A stretch of 64,000 nt of DNA from an uncultured Lachnospiraceae bacterium. GTDB taxonomy: Bacteria; Bacillota; Clostridia; Lachnospirales; Lachnospiraceae. A program made the position numbers and the translations under genes. This document shows, in pieces, positions 43,401 to 52,046 of this stretch. The DNA lies in the NCBI GenBank assembly GCA_934339135.1, contig CAKRHP010000003.1, positions 138,566 through 202,565 on the forward strand, written 5' to 3'. Numbering within the stretch: position 1 is the first letter of the stretch; every line of letters starts with the position of its first letter. The notes under the pieces were generated by a model. The model ran no database searches. It saw nothing but the letters and a program-made list of their open reading frames with translations, and had not been told where the DNA came from.

Positions 43401-44947
43401 TCATCTGCTTCATCTATATTTACTTTTGCACGGACAATCTTGCCCGTTGCATTGCGCACAAATGGATTTTTGCGGACAACCAGCCCCGTGATCTGACGGT
43501 AGGTTGGTTGTTTTTTGTTGTATTCATCCAGTACATCCTGAAGTTTTTTGTGTATCATCTGTTCATCGGGTGACATCGCTTCCACAACCGCCTGCTCCGG
43601 ATAAATGTGGGCAGACAGCCCCTGATCTTCCCCGGTGATGATGACTTCTCCCACCAGAGGATCCAGTCCGATCTTATTTTCTATTTCCTCCGGGGATATA
43701 TTCTCTCCATTGGAAAGAATGATCAGATTTTTGACACGTCCGTTGATAAACAGGAATCCATCCTCATCCAGATATCCCTTGTCTCCGGTATGCAGCCAGC
43801 CTCCCCGGAGTGCCTCTTTTGTTTCCTGCGGCATTTTGTAATATCCTTTCATCACGCTGCTTCCCCGCACCAGGATCTCACCATTTTCAAAGGAAACCTC
43901 TACATTGGACAGTGGCCTTCCGATGGAGCCCGCCTTGTGGTCTTCCACGGAATTTGTACTGATCACGGGAGAGCATTCCGACATGCCATATCCCTCCAGC
44001 ACCTGCACACCGTACTCCTCAAACTTTCCGATATAGAAAGGATCCAGATGTGCCCCGCCGGTAAATATGGTATGGAGAGCCGGTCCAAACACCGCTCCTG
44101 CCACAGCCTTTGGGGGAAGGGATGCATCTGCCATGCTGAGCTTTTTGTACAGTGTCTCTATCATCATCGGCACCATCAGCATCATCTCCGGCTGGAAGAT
44201 GCCCATATTCCGCACCATATGCATAAAGGAATCATTGATACAAAGCGTTGCTCCCAGGGAGAAGCCCTTGAGCCAGTCCATGACAAGACAAAATGCATGA
44301 TGGATCGGAAGCACGCTCAGCACCTTCGTTCCGGGTTTGACGGAAATCGTCACGGACAATACGTTCTGTGCCAGATTTGCCTGTGTGAGCATAACGCCCT
44401 TGCTTTTGCCTGTGGTTCCGGACGTATAGATGATCGTTGCAATGTCCTCTGCCCTGACCTGCTTCTCTGGATCCTCTGCCTGTTCTCCTTCTTCCAAAAG
44501 TCGTGCTAACGGAAAGACCCTGTCTGCCGGTTCCTCTCCCTGTCCCTGAAGCATCCAGATCTGTTTCAGCTTCGGACAGGATGATAAGATCCCCGGGATC
44601 AGGGAACGATTCTTTTCACTGATAAATAATGCCTCACTGTCCGACCTGTTTAACAGTTCTTCCAGATCTTCTGCCGGCAGTCCCGCATCTAATGGCACTG
44701 CCACACTGCCGCCGGTAATCACTGCGAGATAGCTTTCGATCCATTCCGGACTACTGCTTCCGATCAGAGCAATATGCTTTCCTTTCATCTCTTTTCCCTG
44801 CAGTCCCCGTCGGATCCTGCCGATCCGCTCCCAGAGTTCCCCATAGGTCTCTCCGCACACTTCTCGTTTTTTCAGCCACTGGACTGCTGTAACATCCCTA
44901 TGTTCCCGGACACTGTTGTCCAGTATTTCTCCAATCAGCATACTCAT
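43388..44947 (-). CDS. AMP-binding acyl/aryl-CoA or ACP ligase
   Basis: A 519-residue adenylate-forming enzyme (ANL family). The P-loop-like signature ATIIYTSGTTGKSKGVML is at about 160-178. EGYGMSECSPVIS and GWLHTGDKGYLDEDGFLFI are the other core motifs, and a hinge and C-terminal catalytic lysine region NATGKIVRAKV closes the protein. It would activate a carboxylic acid, probably a fatty or aryl acid, as an acyl-adenylate and load it on the carrier protein encoded just upstream. Its ATG overlaps the ACP stop codon (ATGA), with AGGAG 8 bases before, so the two are translated together. The substrate is not evident from sequence. Confidence 0.9.
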   Translation of the reverse strand: MSMLIGEILDNSVREHRDVTAVQWLKKREVCGETYGELWERIGRIRRGLQGKEMKGKHIALIGSSSPEWIESYLAVITGGSVAVPLDAGLPAEDLEELLNRSDSEALFISEKNRSLIPGILSSCPKLKQIWMLQGQGEEPADRVFPLARLLEEGEQAEDPEKQVRAEDIATIIYTSGTTGKSKGVMLTQANLAQNVLSVTISVKPGTKVLSVLPIHHAFCLVMDWLKGFSLGATLCINDSFMHMVRNMGIFQPEMMLMVPMMIETLYKKLSMADASLPPKAVAGAVFGPALHTIFTGGAHLDPFYIGKFEEYGVQVLEGYGMSECSPVISTNSVEDHKAGSIGRPLSNVEVSFENGEILVRGSSVMKGYYKMPQETKEALRGGWLHTGDKGYLDEDGFLFINGRVKNLIILSNGENISPEEIENKIGLDPLVGEVIITGEDQGLSAHIYPEQAVVEAMSPDEQMIHKKLQDVLDEYNKKQPTYRQITGLVVRKNPFVRNATGKIVRAKVNIDEADDQSR

Positions 44948-45174
44948 TCCATACACTCCTTTTCCAGTAATTCCAATGCCTCGCCGATCGTCCGGACCTG
45001 CAGGGCATCTTCTTCCTCCAGCTCTATATCAAAGGTATCCTCCAGTTCTCCCAACAGAGACATAAAGTCCAGCGAGCTGAATCCCAGATCCTCCCGGAAT
45101 CTTTTTTCCGGATCCATATCCTCCGGCTTTGTTTCGCAGTATCTTGCCACAATTTCTTTAAATGTCTGTTCCAT
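44944..45174 (-). CDS. Acyl/peptidyl carrier protein
   Basis: A 76-residue acidic carrier protein. The phosphopantetheine site is DLGFSSLDFMSLL, where the second serine stands before Leu-Asp in place of the usual D-S-L. Helices flank it as in ACPs. The start is placed at 45174 because GGAGG is 8 bases upstream; GTG and ATG codons at 45192/45189 are alternatives. It sits between the condensation-like gene (30 bases upstream) and the ligase (4-base overlap), so it is the carrier for that unit. It is not a fatty-acid-synthesis ACP by context, since no fab genes are near. Confidence 0.88.
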   Translation of the reverse strand: MEQTFKEIVARYCETKPEDMDPEKRFREDLGFSSLDFMSLLGELEDTFDIELEEEDALQVRTIGEALELLEKECME

Positions 45175-45204
45175 CGTCTCATCCTCCATCACTATGTTAT
45201 TTCC

Positions 45205-46593
45205 TCAAACTTTTTCCATGATCTCTCCCAGTGTTATTTCCGGATCTTCCATGCCGGCAAATAAAACACGCATGAGATAATAGTACATGATCTCCATATC
45301 CTTTTCGCAAAGATGTGCCGTCTGATAATGGAAGGAAAAGCATGTTCCGCCATCCGGCGTATGGGATACCGTAAGATACATCTTTTTGGTTGCCGCTCCA
45401 TTGGCAAACCACCGTGCATGGGTCCTGATCCCCTCCAGATAAGGATTATCCACAGATACCGGCATCGGCTGATAGGTCAGATAACAACTCTCATACGCCG
45501 TGTGCTCCGGTGTATGATACCTGCGCTTCATTTCCTGTACGATCAGCTCCGGATCATAATTGCTGTGAAGGTATATCCGGTTCTGTACATTCTGGATCTC
45601 GTATGCCGCATCGAGAAACTCCGTATCCGGTGTCATCACTGTACGGCACGGAAACATAATGGTCCTGCTGCCTCCCGAGGTCCATTCTGCCTTGGTGGAA
45701 CGCCTGGAAATGAAATTCTGTATGGTAATGTCTTCCTGACCGTGATTAACCTTTGACAGATATGTCCTGATCCCCAAAAGCAAAAGATTGGTCACGGAAA
45801 TCTGGTGTGTCTGGCAAAAATCCATCATCCTCCCGGTCGGCTCCGGCTCGAGGATATAGTCTTTGACCTGCACAAACAGGTTCTCCATCTCTATATCCGC
45901 TGCACGCAGCGTGGGATCGTTATGCTTTTTTCTCGCCCGGGCAAGCACCTCCGGACCCTGAATATCCGAATAAAGCGGTTCGCCCCATGTATCCAGCTGA
46001 TCCTCCCAGAATTTTTTATCCTTTAAAAATCTCTTCTGACGTGATGCTTTTGCAAGATCCGTCCGGAGTACTTCCTCGTAGTCCGCCAGCGGTTCCGGCT
46101 TTGGTGCCTGAAAACGGTAATGCGTATACAGCTTCATCACATCATTGATCATGACCACCAGACCACAGGAGTCGATCAGGCGGTGATCCATATGAATAAA
46201 GAAGCCTTCGTAACCTTCCGGCAGCTTCATCAGCCGGATCTCACACATAGGCACATCGTCCCCCTCAAAGGTTTCATATGCCCATCCCTGCATGATTTCA
46301 TCTGCTTTTTCCATCGTCATATCAGACAGATCAAACGTCTTCAGCTTCCGGTTGTCTCTTTTCATGATATACTGTTGTACTTCGCCGTGTTTATCCGGTC
46401 CGGTAAAACGTACTCTCATACACCCATATCTGCAGATCTCTTCCCGAAGGCATTTTTCCAGCAATGCCATGTCCAGTTCTGCCTGTAACGATGCCACAAC
46501 ACTGACACCGGAAACCTGCTGGGTATGATACCGGTTGATCCAGTGATGATGCATCTTTTGAGCCGCTGTCAGCGGATAATATGTTCTCTCCAT
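45205..46593 (-). CDS. Free-standing NRPS condensation-domain-like acyltransferase
   Basis: A 462-residue protein resembling the chloramphenicol-acetyltransferase-like fold of NRPS condensation domains. The N-terminal start (YYPLTAAQKMHHHWINRY) is the C1-type core. The second-histidine motif reads HMDHRLIDSCG, so the catalytic H-x-x-x-D is kept while the final glycine is displaced. The remaining length (SRRSTKAEWTSGG) fits the bridging region. AAGGGG stands 6 bases before the ATG at 46593. It heads the condensation-ACP-ligase operon, after a terminator that isolates it from the hydrolase gene. I infer transfer of the carrier-bound acyl group to an unknown amine or alcohol, giving a small acylated product. 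Confidence 0.8.
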   Translation of the reverse strand: MERTYYPLTAAQKMHHHWINRYHTQQVSGVSVVASLQAELDMALLEKCLREEICRYGCMRVRFTGPDKHGEVQQYIMKRDNRKLKTFDLSDMTMEKADEIMQGWAYETFEGDDVPMCEIRLMKLPEGYEGFFIHMDHRLIDSCGLVVMINDVMKLYTHYRFQAPKPEPLADYEEVLRTDLAKASRQKRFLKDKKFWEDQLDTWGEPLYSDIQGPEVLARARKKHNDPTLRAADIEMENLFVQVKDYILEPEPTGRMMDFCQTHQISVTNLLLLGIRTYLSKVNHGQEDITIQNFISRRSTKAEWTSGGSRTIMFPCRTVMTPDTEFLDAAYEIQNVQNRIYLHSNYDPELIVQEMKRRYHTPEHTAYESCYLTYQPMPVSVDNPYLEGIRTHARWFANGAATKKMYLTVSHTPDGGTCFSFHYQTAHLCEKDMEIMYYYLMRVLFAGMEDPEITLGEIMEKV

Positions 46594-46693
46594 ACAATTC
46601 CCCTTTTCCTGCCAGATCATTTATTGTTTCTGCAAGTCAGAGTAACACAATAGAAATTACATTTCTACCCTGCAAGACGCTTAACGGACACCA

Positions 46694-46727
46694 TAAAAAA
46701 AAGTGTCCGGAACTTACCGTACACTTT
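46694..46727 (-). terminator. Terminator between the hydrolase gene and the condensation operon
   Basis: On the minus strand AAAGTGTACGG pairs with CCGGACACTTT, followed by TTTTTTAT. It lies 32-65 bases after the hydrolase stop codon. Confidence 0.85.
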
Positions 46728-46758
46728 CTCGTTTTATGTTTGATATTTCCGGACATAT

Positions 46759-47682
46759 CTATCTTATTCCGGCTCCTGCATCATACTTTTCAAAGAATTG
46801 GAGCAGCGACTGATGATATTTTTCCCATTGCTGAAAAGCACAGCACAGATGTCTCGCCCCGCCGATGATCACAAGTCTTTTGGGAGCACGGCACATCTGA
46901 TAATTTTTTACCGACTGATCCGGATGGACAAAGCCGTCCCTGGAACCATGAAAAAACAAAACCGGTCTGTGGTTGACTGCCATGGCATGTGTGGTATCTG
47001 CATCCTTCATGGAAAAATGAGCCTGAAGACGGCACCTGACCGATAACCGCCATAACAGCACCGGAATATGAGGAAGATGAAACCAGCTTGCAGCCATGTG
47101 CTGAAACTGTGATTTCATGGATACAAATCCGCAGTCTGCAATGATCCCCTTTACATAATGAGGTAATTCCTTTCCGGATGCCATAAGCACTGCGGAGGCT
47201 CCCATGGATTTGCCAAACAGATAGATTGGAAGCCGCTTTTTGTTTCGTTTTGCCAGATACCAGCACCACCGTTTCACATCCTCCTGCTCCAAAGCTCCAA
47301 ATGTGATATATCCTCCCTCACTGGCTCCACAGCTTCTCTGATCGATAAACAGCAGATTGCACCCGTGTTCATGTAAAAAACGGGCATCCGGTGCAAAGTC
47401 CCCAAATCCGCTTCCGCGGTACCCATGGGACAGAAGTATCGTGCGTACGGCATTTTCTGCCGGCAGATAGAAGGCATGCAGCTGCAGTCCGTCATGGCTT
47501 CTTACAAAACAATGCTGCATATGCTGCTCCATGCACCACTGTTTCCCCTGCTCATACTCCTCCGGAAACCAGACACGCGGATGATTGATCTTCATTTTAC
47601 GGGGTTTGAATCCTTCCCCGTTTCCTGCTTTCGTCCTTTTTTTATTTTTAACGACCATTCGAAATAAAATCACATCCGCCAC
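46759..47682 (-). CDS. Alpha/beta hydrolase (serine esterase-like)
   Basis: A 307-residue alpha/beta hydrolase. The nucleophile elbow is LFGKSMGASAV (Ser near 168), the oxyanion-like HGYRGSG is near 85, the acid is probably the Asp in FFHGSRDGFVHP, and the histidine is in GGARHLCC. An N-terminal hydrophobic or basic segment is present, so it may be membrane-associated. It overlaps the preceding nucleotidyltransferase gene by 35 bases and shares its operon. The substrate is unknown; related proteins act on acyl esters or thioesters. Confidence 0.88.
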   Translation of the reverse strand: MADVILFRMVVKNKKRTKAGNGEGFKPRKMKINHPRVWFPEEYEQGKQWCMEQHMQHCFVRSHDGLQLHAFYLPAENAVRTILLSHGYRGSGFGDFAPDARFLHEHGCNLLFIDQRSCGASEGGYITFGALEQEDVKRWCWYLAKRNKKRLPIYLFGKSMGASAVLMASGKELPHYVKGIIADCGFVSMKSQFQHMAASWFHLPHIPVLLWRLSVRCRLQAHFSMKDADTTHAMAVNHRPVLFFHGSRDGFVHPDQSVKNYQMCRAPKRLVIIGGARHLCCAFQQWEKYHQSLLQFFEKYDAGAGIR

Positions 47683-48889
47683 CTCTCTTTCCGGATTTTT
47701 TCACAATTTTTACTTCATGCAATATCCTGCTTCTGCGCTCTTTGCAAAGGATCATCCGGAAAGCCCGGTACACCCAGTAAAACGGCAGCAGCCAGTGATG
47801 TCTTTCCAAAGCCGGACAATAATCGTAATGCTCTTTTCCCGGAAACAGCCTCTTTAATACATAAGAAGCTTTTGAAATCCTTCCGTCCTGTTTCCGGTAC
47901 CGGCTCATATTGTTTAGGACTCTGCGCTCTGTCGTGCCATATGCACCGGAAGTCATATAGTAACAGAGCAGCTTTTTCTCTTCCGTTGAAAGGGCGTAGC
48001 GAAATCTCCCCGTTCCTTCCTCTGCGAGAGTATCGTTCATCCGGAACACTTTCTTGCAAAGAATCCTGTTTGCTTGTTCAAAATCAGCAATCCCCAGGAT
48101 CCCGCACTGCTTGTCAATATAATGAAAATCAAGGGTATCTTCCAGCCGGTTCAGATACACATACTGATCCAGCAGAGAACGGATCCCCGTCCCGCTTCCG
48201 TCAAAGTGCTTGAAGGTATGTGTCATGATATATACATAGAAATCCTCATCTGTAAACCGGTATTCGAAACGATTCCCTATGGGGTGCAGACGATCTTTGA
48301 TCCTATCATAATAGGTTATCCACTCATTATGATGACCGGCTCCGTAAAGGGAAGTATGCATTTCAAAATTATAGACCGGTTCCTTTTCATAGACATCATG
48401 ATTGCCCTGATCAAAGGCTTCCACCTCATAACCGCGGCTTACCATGTAATCCCGAATCTGACCGGCATATGCCTGATCAAACAAAATGTCATTGTCCGAC
48501 ATCTGCCGCATGCCGATGGATGGATAGAAGTCCTTTAATATCATGCCTTTTAATGGCATATGCCAGATCTCCTGCTCATCCATATAAGAAAAGATCTCCG
48601 CCCGCTCCTGATCGAACAGGATGACCTTGCGGATGGCTTTGGCAATGCTCTGTTCCCACTCTGCCGGAAGCTTCACTCCGGCCTTTTTCAGTACGGTTCC
48701 GGTCAGTGCATCCACAAAATGAGCCTTGCTGAATTGATACAGCGTCTGCAGCCTGTCTGCGTCGTATGCTTTCTGAAATGCTGCGATATAAGCCTTTGCG
48801 GGCATTTTGTCATTTACGCCACACCCCAGCAGATAAAGCAGATCACACATGATATCGGAAAGGTCAGCGTTTTTCATTTCATTTTCCAT
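47648..48889 (-). CDS. PF14907-type uncharacterised nucleotidyltransferase
   Basis: A 413-residue member of the nucleotidyltransferase family NTP_transf_5. The core is LPLKGMILKDFYPSIGMRQM (within HMPLKGMILKDFYPSIG), MSDNDILFD with the metal-binding aspartates, and later EMHTSLYG and YIMTHTFKHFDGSGTGIRSL. The nucleotide acceptor is unknown. Family members recur in lasso-peptide and PqqD/HPrK-type clusters of Firmicutes, which is interesting because such genes lie 10 kb away. AAAGGAG at a proper gap sets the start. It is the first gene of a two-gene operon with the hydrolase. Confidence 0.82.
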   Translation of the reverse strand: MENEMKNADLSDIMCDLLYLLGCGVNDKMPAKAYIAAFQKAYDADRLQTLYQFSKAHFVDALTGTVLKKAGVKLPAEWEQSIAKAIRKVILFDQERAEIFSYMDEQEIWHMPLKGMILKDFYPSIGMRQMSDNDILFDQAYAGQIRDYMVSRGYEVEAFDQGNHDVYEKEPVYNFEMHTSLYGAGHHNEWITYYDRIKDRLHPIGNRFEYRFTDEDFYVYIMTHTFKHFDGSGTGIRSLLDQYVYLNRLEDTLDFHYIDKQCGILGIADFEQANRILCKKVFRMNDTLAEEGTGRFRYALSTEEKKLLCYYMTSGAYGTTERRVLNNMSRYRKQDGRISKASYVLKRLFPGKEHYDYCPALERHHWLLPFYWVYRAFRMILCKERRSRILHEVKIVKKSGKRGGGCDFISNGR

Positions 48890-48967
48890 GCTTTTCTCCT
48901 TTCACAGCAGTAATTCTTAACAGACCTTTTATAATCTATTACTGTTCTTATATTTTGTAGAGTTACA

Positions 48968-49425
48968 TTACAATAATCCATCTGGATTAGGATGTGTTTT
49001 AAAGTAGATATGTAAATTAGTATGTCTCTCCAAAGAATGTAAACCTTCTTTGATATACCTCCATGATGCACCTATATTATTAGGTGCTCCATTTACAACA
49101 TCTGACTCCAGAAATGCAGGAAATAAATATTCTTTTCCTATAAATTTCTCATAAAATTCATCCGCATATTCTTGCTTTAATTTTTTGTCTAAATTAATCT
49201 CATTGTACAAGGCATGATCCAGATTGCAAGACATAAAATACATTTCATATGGAAATGATTTTATCATCGTCTGATTCAATAAATATTCCAATATATCTCT
49301 CTTATGGTAAATCCAAAATCAATTTCCTTATTCCTTCTGTATATTTTTTTAAAAATATTTTCTAAAGCTGCCTTATCTGACGAACCTTCAACAATAAAAA
49401 TAATCTCTTTTTTCTCTTTTGCCAT
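48968..49425 (-). pseudogene. Broken RloB/AbiLii-like TOPRIM partner
   Basis: The first frame starts at 49425, two bases after the ATPase stop, and reads MAKEKKEIIFIVEGSSDKAA, a TOPRIM beginning with its glutamate, to about KEIDFGFTIRE, then stops. A second frame from 49291 gives the C-terminal part (IKSFPYEMYFMSCNLDHALY ... GKEYLFPAFLE ... RYIKEGLHSLERHTN). In intact relatives about 60 residues containing the DxD metal site lie in between; here they are missing, with a frame change. I infer that the toxin/nuclease partner is dead while the ATPase remains. Confidence 0.78.
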
Positions 49426-49427
49426 AG

Positions 49428-50909
49428 TTACCCCCTATTCTCAAACTCTTTAAGTCTCTTCTCAAAATTAGGGGAAAATGTTAATTTACCTTGTTCTGTT
49501 CCAACTTTTCCAGCTTTTCGGAATGCATATCCCATCGCCAGCAGATCATCCTCATCGTACAGCTCCTCGTTTTGTCCTCCTACTGTAATTGCACGGATAT
49601 AAAAATCTCTCTTATTATGATTCTTTTCAATCCCCTTCAATCTGATATAGCGATTTTCCGGATTGACAGTTGAACATACAATATTTTTTGCATCTAACTT
49701 TTCCAGTATACGCAAATTATGTGATGTAAATATCAACTGACCTTTCATTTCGCTGTGCATCATCCCCAGCAATTCTCCAAGTAAATATTCAAATATTCCG
49801 GAATCCAGTTCATCAACAACCAGACAAACACCCTCATTATTATATACAGATATAAGGTAATTCAAAATAGATACGATACGTTTAATTCCTTCAGATTCAT
49901 ATCTCAACAAAAATTCTTTTCCATCTCTAACGGAATACACTTCTACCTGAATTGCCTTTGTTCCATCAGGACGTTCTAATTCCATTTTCTCTTTCAATCG
50001 AATCTGTAAATTAGGTATCACTGATTTAATTGCCATATTAATTGCATCAATAACTATTTTTACCTGTTCATAATCTTCTTGCGGTATTTCTGTTACCCCT
50101 GAAATAGCAAGCGGCATAATCGCCTGCATAATCTCTGTTTCGGTCTCTTTGTGAACATTGATTGGGATAATCTGATTATTATTGATAGTCCCTAACTGGT
50201 TAACTTTAATCACATTAAAGTCAACATAAGCAAACTGTAATACGCCCAAAATAACATTTCTAAAATAGTCAACTTCCAAACTATCTTCTAGTTTTTCAAT
50301 GTTAGTCTTTACAAGTTGATTAAAGAAAACAGAAATATTTTTTTGGGCACAAATAAGTGCTAAATTCTGCATGTTTGTCAAAAAAGGAATAGCTCTTAAA
50401 CTTGATAAATGATTAGATGTTACACTGATATTTTGCGTTTCTAAAACATCTGTATTTCCATAATAAGGATTACAAAAAGAAATATCCCGTTCCGCTTTCC
50501 AGGACGCCCCTCGCTTCCAATACCGTAATTTCTCCATATAAATCTGAACTGCCTTTTCTTTCTCATCTACCCGCAAAAAAGCTTGATAAACCACTTTATA
50601 TTTTTCTTCTCCAATCCAAACAAAGAATTCCGTACTGATGCAGCTAGTACCGTCTTTTGACAAAATACCTTCATACATCTCGTAATTTATAGGACTTCCT
50701 GTAAGTATCTGTCTTAACATATCTAGTGATTCAACTAATGCTGTTTTCCCTGAACCATTCTGTCCGTAAACGCCTACAATGTCAGTTTTATCACACATTG
50801 CTTTTTTATTAATGCTTCCATAATTCATATACATAACATCTCCGTACGCAACGTTTTTTATATTACGTATTTCAGAGCGCATGATTCTTACTCTATATTT
50901 ATTTTCCAT
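49428..50909 (-). CDS. RloA/AbiLi-type AAA ATPase (AAA_21)
   Basis: A 493-residue SMC/ABC-like ATPase. Walker A is GVYGQNGSGKTALVESLDML; Walker B is CLVVDELDSGIFEYLLGELL; the conserved D-loop/H region is QLIFTSHNLRILEKL. The domain order, with an EGIKRIV signature-like helix before Walker B, fits the ATPase of AbiL/RloAB anti-phage systems, which act with a TOPRIM partner. AGGGGG stands before the ATG. The next gene is that partner, but it is internally deleted, so the system is probably inactive or the ATPase alone persists. It is AT-rich relative to nearby metabolic genes. Confidence 0.85.
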   Translation of the reverse strand: MENKYRVRIMRSEIRNIKNVAYGDVMYMNYGSINKKAMCDKTDIVGVYGQNGSGKTALVESLDMLRQILTGSPINYEMYEGILSKDGTSCISTEFFVWIGEEKYKVVYQAFLRVDEKEKAVQIYMEKLRYWKRGASWKAERDISFCNPYYGNTDVLETQNISVTSNHLSSLRAIPFLTNMQNLALICAQKNISVFFNQLVKTNIEKLEDSLEVDYFRNVILGVLQFAYVDFNVIKVNQLGTINNNQIIPINVHKETETEIMQAIMPLAISGVTEIPQEDYEQVKIVIDAINMAIKSVIPNLQIRLKEKMELERPDGTKAIQVEVYSVRDGKEFLLRYESEGIKRIVSILNYLISVYNNEGVCLVVDELDSGIFEYLLGELLGMMHSEMKGQLIFTSHNLRILEKLDAKNIVCSTVNPENRYIRLKGIEKNHNKRDFYIRAITVGGQNEELYDEDDLLAMGYAFRKAGKVGTEQGKLTFSPNFEKRLKEFENRG

Positions 50910-51133
50910 AGTTATCCCCCTAAAACATAAGCACTTTTTACTTGCTCTACTATTTTATATCAATTCCGACATTTTGTCCATACCGATTATCGTTTTTGTT
51001 TCTTTTTAAATATTATCATATGTACAATCATACAAAATATTCATTTTTACCATATCTATTTTGACATATTTCCTGCCATTCCACTTTGCCTTATATTCTA
51101 ACTGTCTTGTCAGCTCATACCATGATACATCAC

Positions 51134-51493
51134 TTATGGCCTTATTTCAAAATGATTACGATTTGTTTTTATCAATCCTTCTTTTTGCAGCTTTGATATC
51201 TCTGTAGACATTGCTGCACGATCAATACAAAGATAATCTGCCAGCAGCTTCCGGATATTCAGGAAAATGATCTCACAATCCTCATCGGCGACCACGCTGA
51301 TATTCAAAACAGCCCCTGGGTTTGCCGCATACGTTTCCCCCAAAAAATCACCGGCACGGCATTTTGATAAAATATTCCTGTGTCCCCAGAGGTCTTCCTG
51401 AATGACAAGGACACAGCCCGACACCACAAGTCCCATGACCTCGGTAGTATCTGCCGCCCTGAAAATATAAGAATCCCGCTCTTTGGAAACGGT
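51134..51493 (-). pseudogene. Crp/Fnr-type regulator with internal deletion
   Basis: The frame begins inside a cyclic-nucleotide-binding-like domain (KERDSYIFRAADTTEV, GLVVSGCVLVIQEDLWGHRN, AGDFLGETYA, ISVVADEDCEIIFLNIRKLL) and then passes straight into the end of the helix-turn-helix (ADYLCIDRAAMSTEISKLQK) and C-terminus (KTNRNHFEIRP). Relatives have about 75 more residues in between, including the dimer helix and the first HTH helices, and about 30 at the N-terminus. Both are gone here. The protein would lack a complete DNA-binding domain. Confidence 0.75.
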
Positions 51494-51527
51494 TGCAAAA
51501 GTTAATTGCTATGAATGGAGGGTAAAA

Positions 51528-51926
51528 ATGATAAGAAAGATTATCCGGATTGACAAAGAAAAATGCAACGGCTGCGGTGCCTGTGCAGATGCCTGTCACG
51601 AAGGTGCTATTGATATCATTGATGGAAAAGCAGAATTGATGAGAGAACATTTCTGTGATGGATTGGGGGATTGTCTCCCGGAATGTCCTACGGGTGCCAT
51701 TTCATTTGAGGAACGAGAAGCCACTGCATATGATGAAGAAGCTGTGAAAGAAGCACAAAAGAAGCTTCCGAACTGGCCGGTACAGATCAAACTGGCTCCG
51801 GTCTGTGCACCATATTTTAATAATGCAAGACTTTTAATCGCAACCGATTGTACGGCTTACGCTTATGCCGGCTTTCATCAGGACTTTATTCAGAATAAAG
51901 TAACATTGATCGGGTGTCCAAAATAA
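51528..51926 (+). pseudogene. Truncated 2[4Fe-4S] ferredoxin-type protein
   Basis: A 132-residue product with two iron-sulphur motifs near the N-terminus (CNGCGACADACHEGAI and FCDGLGDCLPECPTGAI) followed by the start of a larger domain (LAPVCAPYFNNARLLIATDC, HQDFIQNKVTLIGCPK). Related proteins run on for roughly another 100 residues after LIGCPKLD; here a stop follows GCPK at once. GGAGGG at 5 bases sets the start at 51528. In intact loci this protein is divergent from a Crp-type regulator, often with a hybrid-cluster protein; both genes are damaged here. Confidence 0.72.
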
Positions 51927-52000
51927 GTATTAACGGAAAAATTATAGAGTAAAGTAACGGCTGTACAGCCTGTACAAATCATTTTCCTACACATTAAAAA

Positions 52001-52034
52001 ACGCAAAATATCAATTCATATTGATATTTTGCGT
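52001..52034. terminator. Perfect bidirectional terminator
   Basis: ACGCAAAATATCAAT and ATTGATATTTTGCGT form a 15-bp stem around TCAT. T-runs exist on the minus side (GCGTTTTTTAA), 13 bases after the 52047 gene. Confidence 0.92.
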
Positions 52035-52046
52035 TCGTATTATTTA

